From assembly GCA_036245805.1 (NCBI GenBank), contig BTRK01000006.1, positions 26,258,365-26,322,364 on the forward strand: 64,000 nt of DNA, in the 5' to 3' direction. Under the pieces are notes generated by a model that had not been told where the DNA came from, did no database searches, and saw only the letters and a list, made by a program, of their open reading frames with translations. This document shows positions 7,775-16,765 of this stretch, piece by piece (the stretch's first letter is position 1; each line of letters starts with the position of its first letter). The position numbers and the translations under genes are program-made. This stretch comes from Pristionchus mayeri. Lineage: Eukaryota; Nematoda; Chromadorea; Rhabditida; Neodiplogasteridae.

Positions 7775-10656
7775 TTACATAAGTGCATCAACATGAGGAA
7801 CACGGTTATCATCAATGGTAAAAACAGAGTCATACTGACAATGAAGAATACAATACAAACCCGGATCAGGTACCGCTTTGTTGAACTTTACATTGAAACT
7901 AGTGGTACCAAGATTAATTAGGTCAAATGTTTCCGAGTCAAGGTTTGGCGAAATTTCAAAGACAAAGAATGTGAACCCATCCTTGAACATTTCTCTCGTA
8001 ATTCCATTATTGTCCAAGGAACGTGCCAAGCCTGTTCCTTCCAGCATATTGAGATAGGCCGGCATGTACATATCTTTTTCAAAGTCGAGGTTAAGTGGTC
8101 TGGAAGGAATGGTTCGTCCACCACATTCGAGGTACGCCTCCTTTACATCAAAATGTCTAAAGTTGAAGGGCATCTTGGAATGGGATCCGATGTAAGATAG
8201 CGCGTCTACCATACACATTATTACTCGCTTTGGAAGCGCTGAAGTAAGCAGGCGACATTCTGGTGCATCAAAACGACCAGGAGCTACAAAGAAACTACGC
8301 ATTTCAACATTTGTAAGCGGGTAGGTGATCATCTTTTCCTGCTTGAGAAGCTGTTCGACTGCCAGCGATGCAGAATCATGAAGTTCGTACTCGTGAAGAA
8401 GAAGCTTAATGTCCGTAAGCTCGTACGTGTAGATCGTGTCATTTGGCGCTTTGAGATCCTTATCAATCTCGAGTGAATCGATTACAAACTTGGGATCATT
8501 CAAATATGCAATTAGCTTAAAATCGACATAGTTTAGAAGAAGCCGGGGCTGATTGAAAAGGTTCAAATTAAGAGTAGCTGCAAATTGAGCATCTTTTCCC
8601 TTTTCAACCCAACCAGTTCTCCTGGCATGCCCTGCCGAAGATGGATCATTGTTTGGTTTATGTTCCGATGCATAGCCACCAAGCGAAAGTGTTGTATTCT
8701 TGGTATCCCTGTCAAAGTTGAGTTCTGTCTCAATTATGCTTCTCCATGCGTAAAGTGGTGAAGAGTCCTCCACAAGCACACCATTGATATATGAGAGGAA
8801 TCGCGAGAGAATCGACTACTCGGCGGCAGTGAAATTCAAAATGAAACACTCGCTCTACAAATTTGGCACAAAGTATTTCAAATGACGCTCTTTCAAACTG
8901 CGTCGTCAGAATTTTGATAACTGTCGTCATCTTCGAGATTCTGAAGGCCAAACATGGTACTATCACTTTTCGGAAGTCAAATCGGGCACATTTAATTAAT
9001 CATAACATCTTTTAAATTAAAGATAGAAGGCCGTTCTTTGCTTAGAATGAAAGCGGAAATCCAGGGCTACAACTTTCATGTTGACCGTGTCATTCGAAGT
9101 GCACGCTCCTGTGTGGAAAGACGCAAAACTGTAATTTCGGCCAAAATAGTCGTAGGGTTCCGTCTCATGGCTAGAATTGTAGAGCATGATGAGCTGAACA
9201 TTTCATACGTTGAAAGGTAGTTTCTATCTATTCACTGCAGCGCGCTAGAGAGCGTGGAAGATGGTAGAAAACGATGGTGGAGGCGCGCTTGAGAGCACTA
9301 AAAGGAGGGGAGGGAGAGAGAGGTCAGAGGGCGAGAGCGCCAGACGGTTAGAGCGCCCGCCCTAGGGCGGAGTCTATCTGATTTCCGGCTGTCTTCCATG
9401 CTCTCTAGCGCGCTGCAGTGAATAGATAGAAGCTAACTTTCAACATATGAAATGTTCAGCTCATCATGCTCTACAATTCTAGCCATGAGACGGAGCCCTA
9501 CGACTATTTTGGCCGAAATTACAGTTTTGCGTCTTTCCACGGATTCGTCGCATGAAATATCATGTTTGCAGGTGCCCTCTTTCTTTAACACGTTTCAAGG
9601 GATGTTCCTACACTACTTGGAACCGATTTAGTGCAATTGCACCCATCCCATAGGTTGTTGAAGGTAAAAATATTGATTTTCTAATTTGGCATACTGTAGT
9701 TTTTGGCCATTTACAGTGTTACGACAATTGGGGAAACAACTTGAAATGTTGTTTTGGATGACTATGGATGTATTTGAGCCCGATAGCAGCCAATTACACT
9801 TTTGGAAGTTTCTCTGTCTGGAACCCATTTTGGGACCACCCTACTAAAGTGCGCCCCCTTTTTTTTCATCTTCACGATTTGTCTGATTTTTGGCGAAAAG
9901 TTAGTCACCTATAGTGACTATAACTTCCGCATAATAACTTTTGTGGGTTTTTCCGATTTGAAAAATTTCGACATTTTTAGTCCGACCGACCGCCCCGCAC
10001 AGGAGCGTGCACTTGGAATGACACGGTCAACATGAAAGTTGTAGCCCTGGATCTCTGCTTTCATTCTAAGCAAAGAACGGCCTTCTACCTTTAATTTAAA
10101 AGATGTTATGATTAATTAAATGTGCCCGATTTGACTTCCGAAAAGTGATAGTACCGTGTTTGGCCTTCAGAATCTCGAAGATGACGACAGTTATCAAAAT
10201 TCTGACGACGCAGTTTGAAAGAGCATCATTTGAAATACTTTGTGCCAAATTTGTAGAGCGAGTATTTCGTTTTGAATTTCACTGCCGCCTACCCCCCTGA
10301 AATGGTCGATTCTCTCGCGATTCCTCTCATATACGGAACTGCTTGAAGAGGGTCTTGCCGATCATTTGACAAAATGCTATGGGAAGTTTTTCACCCTCCT
10401 TAACTTCAAGCTTTTTGCCATTCTTATCTCTGATACCGATGGTAAACTGAACATAACTACGTTGAAGGTTGAGAAAACTCTTCTGCAAATTATAGCGCCA
10501 TTCCAGCGGTCCCTGATGTCCTGTTGAAAACGAATTTGTAAGAGGACATTCTACATAACGGCTGTTGACCACGCCCACTGAAGTATCGGGAATACTAAAC
10601 AGGTCAAGTTCAGGGACAGTTAATTTCTTGGATTTGGGGTTAATAATTGTCTGCAT
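7775..10656 (-). pseudogene. Maverick major capsid protein gene, split by a palindrome
   Basis: The double jelly-roll major capsid protein, main shell component of the predicted virion. It is encoded from an ATG at 10654-10656 down to the break at about 10333, and continues from 8790 to the stop at 7775. The total is about 445 codons, near the low end for Maverick capsids. The N-terminal part has the usual features (PGPLEWRYN-like QGPLEWRYN, LQRSYVQFTIGI). The C-terminal part contains YAWRSIIETELNF and AYLECGGRTIP-type segments. A 1,541-bp TA-flanked palindrome (8791-10331) interrupts the gene and places a stop immediately after the junction. The reading phase on the two sides matches if one TA is counted, so the gene was intact when hit. 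It is the last gene of the minus-strand block, with its ATG 3 nt after the preceding stop. Confidence 0.88.
8791..10331. mobile_element. TA-flanked palindromic element inside the capsid gene
   Basis: A near-perfect 1.54-kb palindrome with termini TATGAGAGGAATCGCGAGAG and complement, flanked by TA (8789-8790 and 10332-10333). Arms of roughly 0.7 kb surround an asymmetric core at about 9283-9357. Two other elements have the same termini (35266-37714 and 52843-59725). There is no transposase gene, so mobilisation in trans by a TA-targeting transposase is inferred. Reading frames inside the arms are repeat-derived. Confidence 0.88.
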
Positions 10657-10658
10657 TA

Positions 10659-10958
10659 TTACGGGGCAGGTGGGAAATACGATCGGTTTTCGTTCGGAAG
10701 GAAAGCAGAACTGGAGGGTCTTTTACGACTTCCAAGACCAGTTAGATTGCGGATAGTCCGTCTTCCGGCTCGTTTAAATGCATCTTTTGGGGCCGACCCG
10801 TTTACGACGTCAGACGCGATGCTTGATGCAGCCTGCGTTACTTGCTTTCCGACTGGCGATTCAAGAAAAGACGGGATTGCTACGCGAAGTCGTTTTACGA
10901 CTCCTGCAGCCTCGACCTCTTTGATTGCGAAATCCGATAAACCTTTGGCCAGCGCCAT
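10659..10958 (-). CDS. Small basic Maverick virion protein candidate
   Basis: A 99-residue protein. The ATG at 10956-10958 is the first in frame; the open frame extends to 10982 without another ATG. The N-terminal half is alanine/valine-rich and helical (MALAKGLSDFAIKEVEAAG). The C-terminal half is basic, with KRAGRRTIRNL and GSRKRP motifs reminiscent of small DNA-condensing or minor core proteins such as adenovirus pVI/pX-type peptides. The location between the minor and major capsid genes supports a virion role. It ends 2 nt before the capsid ATG. The family assignment is by resemblance and position only. Confidence 0.65.
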   Translation of the reverse strand: MALAKGLSDFAIKEVEAAGVVKRLRVAIPSFLESPVGKQVTQAASSIASDVVNGSAPKDAFKRAGRRTIRNLTGLGSRKRPSSSAFLPNENRSYFPPAP

Positions 10959-11015
10959 ACTGTAAAATATTAACAAAGTCAACTTTATTATAGTCGAAAA
11001 ATTCTGAACAATCTT

Positions 11016-12542
11016 TCATGGTTTGATTTTGATAAAATGTAAAGTACAAATGGTCGTTCCATACTGGAATTTTATAGGTTTTCCAAACGCGTCGCATATG
11101 TCGATCCTGATGGTATCGATAATTTCCTTATTGATCGCCAGATGCTGAATAGGATTGAAAATGGAAGAAACGTTCGTATAGTCCGATGAGGTTGGAATAA
11201 TTCGTAAAAGCTGCAACTTGACGTTTCCGACAATAGAAGGCTGAACGCAGTCGGCATATACGAAAATTGATGAAATGTTGTTATTGAAATCAATAGAGTA
11301 GGGGGCGACTGCCTTGGATTCGTTTATGATAAACCGTTCGTTGTTTGATTTTGTTGCAAACCCACATAGATAGGAGAAATCAGGCGATAATTCCAAACTA
11401 CCTAGCATATTCTTGTTTACAGATATGATTATGCGATTCAAAAGGGGATCAAAGTCAAACGAGAAACCATGTTTCTTGAGTTGATCTTGAGCGCGACCAA
11501 GCGAATAGCTGCGAACACTTGCCTGATTCGCTATCCTTTTGGAATCTGCGGCATTTCCCTTTTGAATATCAATTGATTGTCTGAGTAGTTCCTGAGTAGC
11601 CTTGTTATCCTCTACGGTGAACTTTGATACTTCGTTCGTTGTCTGAATGACTTTGCTTAGCAGTGTTTGAAGCTTTTTGCTTTCTTCGATGACGGCATTT
11701 ATATTGTTTTTGGAAATTTTGGTAATTTCAGATTGAATGCTCTTTGCCTGATCTACCAGTTCAGCGGACGCATTCTTGACCAAAGTTTCGTGTTTGGAAA
11801 AATGAAAAGGATCTAATGTAATAAACGCTGGGAAGGTTGGCTGTTTTGGAGGTCGGGGCTCAGGAGCTGCTGGTGGAGGTATAGGTCCATGACTTTCACT
11901 ATGTTCAGTTGGTGCTGGAGTAGGTGCTTGAGTTGAATTTTCAGTAGGTAGTTGAGTAGGAACAACATTTGGTGCTTGGGTTTGAGATTGAGTAGGAGTT
12001 TCAGTGGGAGGTTGAGCAGGTGCAACAGTTGGTGCTTGGGTTTGAGTAGGAGTTTCAGTGGGAGTTTGAGTTGGGGCTTGAGCGCTTTCGCTACCCGTAG
12101 TTGTAGCCTCGTTTTGTTTCCGATTCCTGGCCGCTCTTCTGGCCAAAGCAGCATCAATCTCGGCCTGGGTTGCCGGTCTTCCTTCTCCTTGTGCTATTCT
12201 TTTTTTCAACTCCTGCTTTTGTTCCTCTGTCATTTCTTCGGCTTGACGTTTACGTCGTCTAGGAGTTGCTGACCAAAGGGAATCGAGTAGGTCGAATGCA
12301 TCACGATAATTACCGCGTGAAAGTTTAAAGTCAGACCTAGAACCTTTTTTGTCAATAGCCGCAAAAACGAGTACTTCTGAAAAGTTTTCAAAGCTATTTG
12401 TGTAAATTAGTTCGGCCAAACCACACTTCCATTTTTCAGTTTTTAGTTTTATCGGCTCCGGAAGTCGTACCAGAAATGACGAGCTGGAGTTCTCGGGATG
12501 GTCCGGAATGTTGGAAGGAATTGTTATGAAAAATTCCGCCAT
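11016..12542 (-). CDS. Maverick minor capsid (penton-like) protein
   Basis: A 508-residue protein. The N terminus (MAEFFITIPSNIPDHPENSS, then FLVRLPEPIKL and KWKCGLAELIY) matches the conserved start of Polinton minor capsid proteins, which form the penton single jelly-roll. A basic cluster, TPRRRKRQ, at about 93-100 is followed by a charged helix and then a proline/threonine/glutamine-rich repeat stretch at about residues 148-238 (units such as TPTQTPTETPTQ). Next comes a lysine/serine helical region, then a C-terminal beta-rich part (from about 350) that fits the second half of the domain. The repeat stretch appears to be an expanded minisatellite inside the gene. The ATG at 12540-12542 begins the conserved motif. 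The gene overlaps the upstream membrane-protein gene by 107 nt. Confidence 0.85.
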   Translation of the reverse strand: MAEFFITIPSNIPDHPENSSSSFLVRLPEPIKLKTEKWKCGLAELIYTNSFENFSEVLVFAAIDKKGSRSDFKLSRGNYRDAFDLLDSLWSATPRRRKRQAEEMTEEQKQELKKRIAQGEGRPATQAEIDAALARRAARNRKQNEATTTGSESAQAPTQTPTETPTQTQAPTVAPAQPPTETPTQSQTQAPNVVPTQLPTENSTQAPTPAPTEHSESHGPIPPPAAPEPRPPKQPTFPAFITLDPFHFSKHETLVKNASAELVDQAKSIQSEITKISKNNINAVIEESKKLQTLLSKVIQTTNEVSKFTVEDNKATQELLRQSIDIQKGNAADSKRIANQASVRSYSLGRAQDQLKKHGFSFDFDPLLNRIIISVNKNMLGSLELSPDFSYLCGFATKSNNERFIINESKAVAPYSIDFNNNISSIFVYADCVQPSIVGNVKLQLLRIIPTSSDYTNVSSIFNPIQHLAINKEIIDTIRIDICDAFGKPIKFQYGTTICTLHFIKIKP

Positions 12543-12720
12543 GACCAATAGGAAATGGAATAATTAGGGCTAGACAACTAGACAAAAGTCCAAGCCAAAA
12601 AGGACGTCTTTCGGGAGATAACGTAATATTTACTAAAGCTGCTAATATGCAGACCAAAACTATTGCTAGTTGGAATAGAATAAATAGTGAAGACCGTTTA
12701 GTATGACTGAATATAGTCAT
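12436..12720 (-). CDS. Two-pass membrane protein of the Maverick
   Basis: A 94-residue protein with a short basic N terminus (HTKRSS), a first hydrophobic span at about 11-31 (LFILFQLAIVLVCILAALVN) and a second at about 42-57 (FWLGLLSSCLALIIPFPIG). From about residue 60 onward it is read from the start of the minor capsid gene in another frame, so the functional part may be the first 60 residues. The ATG lies only 8 nt from the ATPase start on the opposite strand. It would be first in the minus-strand block. Function unknown; a viral envelope or assembly membrane role is an inference. Confidence 0.5.
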   Translation of the reverse strand: MTIFSHTKRSSLFILFQLAIVLVCILAALVNITLSPERRPFWLGLLSSCLALIIPFPIGHGGIFHNNSFQHSGPSRELQLVISGTTSGADKTKN

Positions 12721-12728
12721 TGTAAGCT

Positions 12729-13361
12729 ATGCAATTCGACAAGTTTGTTATAAAGACCCCATGCCTGCTTTACTGTTCTGGCGCGACCCAAACTGGAAAG
12801 ACAACTTTATTGCGTAAAATTTTGGAAAATGAAGCGAAAATGTTTGATAAACCAATCGATAAAATTATATGGTGTTATGGCATAAATACTAACGACTTTC
12901 CGAAGCATGAAAAGATTCAGCTTCACGAAGGTCCGCCCGATATGCAGATGCTGGAAGGAAAATATCACAAGTTGTTGATTTTGGATGACCTCATGTCGTA
13001 TTACATCAAGAACAAGACGGAACTCAACAACCTATTTACACGTGTTTCTCATCATTGTAATTGTTTTATAATTAACATTGTCCAGTCTTTGTTTGCTCAA
13101 GAAAGAACAGCCCGAGCCAACAGTACTTACATTTGTCTAACAAAGTCTACTGGAGATACTCTTCAGATTCAGAACTTTGCAAAACAGCTATTTCCTGGAA
13201 AATCACAGTACTTCTGGGAGGCATACGAAGATGCGGTCAAATGCCAGCCCTATGGATATCTGATGGTTGACTTACATCCAACAACACCAGATAACATGAG
13301 GTTATGCACCAACATTTTTGATAATTCGCTTGTTTACTATGTCGAGAAAATGAAGCCATAA
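12729..13361 (+). CDS. Maverick genome-packaging ATPase (FtsK/HerA type)
   Basis: A 210-residue ATPase of the A32/FtsK-HerA group that packages DNA into icosahedral capsids. Walker A is GATQTGKT (residues 18-25) and Walker B is KLLILDD (81-87), followed by a conserved polar/arginine-containing block (NIVQSLFAQERTAR) that suits the sensor and arginine-finger region. The frame is intact and the length is normal for the family. The start at 12729 is diverged by 8 nt from the membrane-protein start on the minus strand, so a shared or overlapping promoter must lie inside coding sequence. It is the only gene between the minus-strand block and the right terminal repeat. Confidence 0.93.
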   Translation: MQFDKFVIKTPCLLYCSGATQTGKTTLLRKILENEAKMFDKPIDKIIWCYGINTNDFPKHEKIQLHEGPPDMQMLEGKYHKLLILDDLMSYYIKNKTELNNLFTRVSHHCNCFIINIVQSLFAQERTARANSTYICLTKSTGDTLQIQNFAKQLFPGKSQYFWEAYEDAVKCQPYGYLMVDLHPTTPDNMRLCTNIFDNSLVYYVEKMKP

Positions 13362-13365
13362 ACAA

Positions 13366-13472
13366 TTAATGTAATACGTAAGATGGGAAAATGTAATACG
13401 GATGATGGGAAAATGTAATGAGGAAGATGAGAAAATGTAATACGTAAGATGGGAAAATGTAATACGATTGTA
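13366..13472 (+). repeat. Short tandem array, about 27-bp unit
   Basis: About four copies of a unit containing GGGAAAATGTAATACG-TAAGAT, just after the ATPase stop. Copies vary at a few bases. The array lies in the 3' flank of the ATPase and may be a minisatellite or a set of binding sites. Short minus-strand reading frames here are artefacts of the repeat. Confidence 0.75.
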
Positions 13473-14114
13473 ATATAATTCAATTGACAAAAAAACGTAG
13501 TTGAATGAACTGATAAGGAGCGGGAGAGCAAGAGCCCATTTATACGCCTTTTGAACGGTGAAATAAGTTCAGGTTTGGAAATCCAAAGCTGGCGAAATGT
13601 TCATGAGTCAGCGTTTCGAAACGCTCTCCCTCGCCTTACGCGTCGGAGTGATTGACAGGTAGTGTATGCGATTTGCTGGGAGAGTTGGATCACCGGTTAG
13701 ATAAGTGAGATACTTTCTCCAAATCGAACAGTCTCTCAACATGGAATAGGAAATGATAGCCCTACCTCTCGCAGCTTGATTGACAGATAGCCAATGAATT
13801 GAGGTCAAGTATGAAATGGTTCCCGCAGAGCGATGCACTGCAGAGATAACTCTCTCCAAAACAAACCACCTCTTGTCCTAGAATGGGAAAAGGAAGGTCA
13901 AACTCCGAAAAGCGTGAGGTAGTGGTGTGTTCCAGATAACAATCTCCGCCGGGTCAGTACGAAATAGTAGGTAAACGGGAGAGAGTATTTAGAAGGGCGA
14001 ACAGCTGAATAGAACTCAGCTTCCTAGCATGATTACTACGATTGCGAAATATTATGATTCATATGGGAATGCAATGAGGGTTGTGAAAATTCATATGATA
14101 TATGAAATATGTAT
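13473..14114. other. Maverick right-side non-coding region
   Basis: About 640 bp between the tandem array and the right terminal repeat with no convincing gene. The only open frame, 83 codons on the minus strand (13608-13859), has no recognisable motif. In a longer relative this could be where other genes, such as the missing polymerase, once lay. Confidence 0.5.
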
Positions 14115-14593
14115 TGCGAAATATAACGTGTTATAGAAAGGAAAACTGGAAGTTTCATCATTATTGTTTGTGTTATTGTCGCGTGCTGTTGTTTTGGTCC
14201 CGGCATACTGTAGCAAGGATTACGGTAGGATTACGGTATGTTGATCTTTGATCTTTCGCAATTGTGGCAATTAGTATCTAGTGATATTTTTACCATAAAA
14301 TATGGTAATTAGTATCTAGTATGTTAATTGCCGCATTTTGAGGCAGTTAGCATCTAGTATGTTAAATGACATATTTTGAGGAAATTAGCATTCTTTAGAA
14401 AATATAAAAGTATGTCAGTTGTCCATATTGAAGCAATTGGTATAGTTGGCATCTAGTAAGTTAAATGACATAATTTTAGGCAATTGGAAAATGGTAGGTC
14501 AACTGCCGGAAATGAGGCTGTTGGTATCTAGGTCGAAAAAAAAAGCATGTCAACTAGTACAAAAAAAGGCAACTGAGATCTAATAATACTACT
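14115..14593 (-). repeat. Maverick right terminal inverted repeat
   Basis: Reverse complement of 3620-4110, ending AATACTACT directly before the TGCTTA duplication (14594-14599). It carries the mirrored ATCTAG iterations. Small indels separate the two repeats, which indicates age since insertion or lack of recent gene conversion. Confidence 0.9.
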
Positions 14594-14845
14594 TGCTTAT
14601 GTTCGATCGCTTAGTGCGCCTTCATTTCTACAGCATGCACCTTCTTGCCATGCTTGTCGCACTTTCATTATATCTTTATATCCATTCCAATCAATAAAAT
14701 AGTTTGAAAATCGCATTAAATATTTTTAAAAGATGTTTTAAAATATTGAAAGAATTTGGCCTGGAAAGTACGGTAGTTTGAAAGCAAAAGCGTCGGAAGG
14801 AGGCAACCAATATTCCGTACTCAAAAATTCGGGCTGCCGTCCCTA
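14594..14845 (+). mobile_element. hAT-like element, right part after the Maverick
   Basis: Continues the element begun at 2940 and ends GGCTGCCGTCCCTA. It is followed by the 8-bp CTCGTATT at 14846-14853, which also serves as the left flank of the next copy. Confidence 0.75.
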
Positions 14846-14853
14846 CTCGTATT

Positions 14854-15274
14854 TAGGGACGGCAGCCCGAATTTTTGAGTACGGAATATTGGTTGCCTCC
14901 TTCCGACGCTTTTGCTTTCAAACTACCGTAATTTTCAAGCCAAATTCAATATGAGAGTGTCACAAGAAGTCAAAATCGTACAAGGGGCTAATTGAGAACG
15001 GGAGAACTCATGCGTCAAAGAAAAAAATAATTTTATTAAAAACAACGTTTTGAAAACAACCGAGAAGATTTCGAAAGGTCACTAGCCGATTACAATCGCA
15101 AACTGAACGATGTTTCCTAAGTATGCTGTCACTTGAAAATGCAGAAACGACAAGGTCTGCGGTCCCTAAAAATATTGAAAGAATTTGGCTTGAAAATTAC
15201 GGTAGTTTGAAAGCAAAAGCGTCGGAAGGAGGCAACCAATATTCCATACTCAAAAATTCGGGCTGCCGTCCCTA
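14854..15274. mobile_element. hAT-like MITE with perfect 8-bp duplication
   Basis: A 421-bp element with long inverted ends (TAGGGACGGCAGCCCGAATT and complement), flanked on both sides by CTCGTATT (14846-14853 and 15275-15282). The interior holds a second repeat, about 14950-15170, that matches 18247-18490 in reverse and has its own GGTCCCTA-type end. It is therefore a composite. Confidence 0.8.
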
Positions 15275-15282
15275 CTCGTATT

Positions 15283-16181
15283 TAGTATAGCAATATTAAA
15301 ACGTTCCGAAATTTTAGAATTGACGTACCCCATTTCGAGTTTTCACTTTAGTTTTTCAAAAATAATGTAAAATAATAAGAAAAACAATAATGAATGTTGA
15401 TGAAGAAGCCGACGTTTTGAGTCCACGTGGAGCGCATCACAAGTCACTTTCATACTCAATTTATCGCAAACTGAAATCCTATAAAATATTTCAGCACCGT
15501 CCATATGAATTGATTAATTTCTTATTAATGTTTAACCCGCTCTAAAAAAAGCGACATATCACCAATCATAACCAAAAACACCCATAAATATCTCGGTGCT
15601 TCAGAATCTTCAAGCAAGTGCAAGGATTACGGTAACATCGAAGTAAAATAACATTTTCTATAAAACCGCTTTCCGTATATTTTTTGTTTTCGAGTATGTT
15701 ATAAGAAACAGTAATATCTAATAAAATTTTAAAAATCTCGAATATACGGAAAGCATTTTTCGAGAAAAATTACAAAATGTGTATTCATTGAACAAAAACG
15801 CTCAACTTTGACGGCCGCATTCTCTAATATCTTATATTTATATTTATTTTTATTGTGAAAACAATTTTTTGTGATCGATGATCTACTTAAACTGAAGAAA
15901 TGAAGCTTCAACACTTAGTTCTGAAAACACGTATATTTTCGATCGCTTTGTGCTTCTCCAGTTCTGCAATATGTCCTGTCTTCTCATGTTTGATGTTCTT
16001 TTATCATGTGTTTAAATTCATTCCAATCAATAAAATAGTTTAAAAATCACATTAAATATTTTTTAAAAATGTTTTAAAATATTGAAGGAATTTGGCTTGA
16101 AAAGTACGGTAGTTTGAAAACAAAAGCGTCGGAAGGAGGCACCCAATATTCCGTACTCAAATATTCGGGCTACCGTCCCTA
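15283..16181 (+). mobile_element. hAT-like non-autonomous element copy
   Basis: Closely parallels 2940-3619 plus 14594-14845. It includes an internal inverted repeat around 15663-15750 (the CTTTCCGTATA motif and complement) and the right end TACCGTCCCTA. The first bases are missing. Only GTATT separates it from the next copy. Confidence 0.7.
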
Positions 16182-16186
16182 GTATT

Positions 16187-16765
16187 TAGGGACAGCAGCC
16201 GTGTTTATTAATGAGCAGAACAATTAACAAATTGGTGTGCAAATGGAAGCTTACCCTACCCCATTTCGACTTTTCACTTTAGTTTTTCAAAAATATTGTA
16301 AAATAATAAGAAAAACATAAATGAATGGTAAGCAAAAGGCCGACGCTTTCAGTCCAAGTGGAGCGCATCGCAAGTCACGTTTTCACTAAAATTATCGCAA
16401 ACTGAAATTCGGTTGCGTTGCAAAAATTCATGATTGACGTTCAATAAATTTTTTCTTATGTTAACGGTACTCCGACAGCAATGAAACATCGCTTAATAAT
16501 AGAAAGAATAGTTTAATATTGGTAGAACTTCAGAATCAGTTAACATTACGATACCGAGAACTTTAAAAATCATTTAAAAAGAGGACGACTTCCGTATATT
16601 TCTGGTTTTTTACCAAAAATTGGGAAATCCTGCTCTAAAGCAAATATCAAAAAATCTCAAATATACGGAAGTCGTCCTCTTTGGAAACACCGAAAATGCA
16701 TTTTCACAACGGAACGCTCAATCTTGACAGCCTCATTCTCTTTTATTTGACATTTATATTTATTT
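16187..16765 (+). mobile_element. hAT-like copy, 3' truncated
   Basis: Starts TAGGGACAGCAGCCGTG and follows the family until about 16765, then runs into an unrelated repeat. It has its own internal inverted repeat (AGAGGACGACTTCCGTATAT at about 16582, complement at about 16660). Confidence 0.65.

Larger units (their letters stand above)
3620..14593. mobile_element. Maverick/Polinton virus-like transposon, lacking polB
   Basis: A complete 10,974-bp element. It starts AGTAGTATTATTAG and ends with the exact complement. It is flanked by a 6-bp duplication TGCTTA at 3614-3619 and 14594-14599, the duplication length known for Maverick/Polinton integration. Hallmark genes inside are the DDE integrase, adenain-type cysteine protease, FtsK/HerA-type packaging ATPase, major capsid protein and penton-like minor capsid protein. 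No reading frame is large enough, or of the right kind, to be the usual protein-primed DNA polymerase B. Without the nested 1.54-kb palindrome (8791-10331) the element would be about 9.4 kb, well below the usual 15-20 kb. The capsid gene is split and one other gene appears frameshifted, so this copy is inferred to be inactive. Confidence 0.95.

Noticed and set aside
13608..13859. 83-codon minus-strand frame in the Maverick right side
   Set aside because: No motif, no hydrophobic or charged pattern, isolated from the gene blocks. Probably chance.
3620..14593. Protein-primed DNA polymerase B and a large fusogen gene
   Set aside because: I looked for both because they are typical of nematode Mavericks. 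No frame is long enough, and no polymerase motifs are visible.
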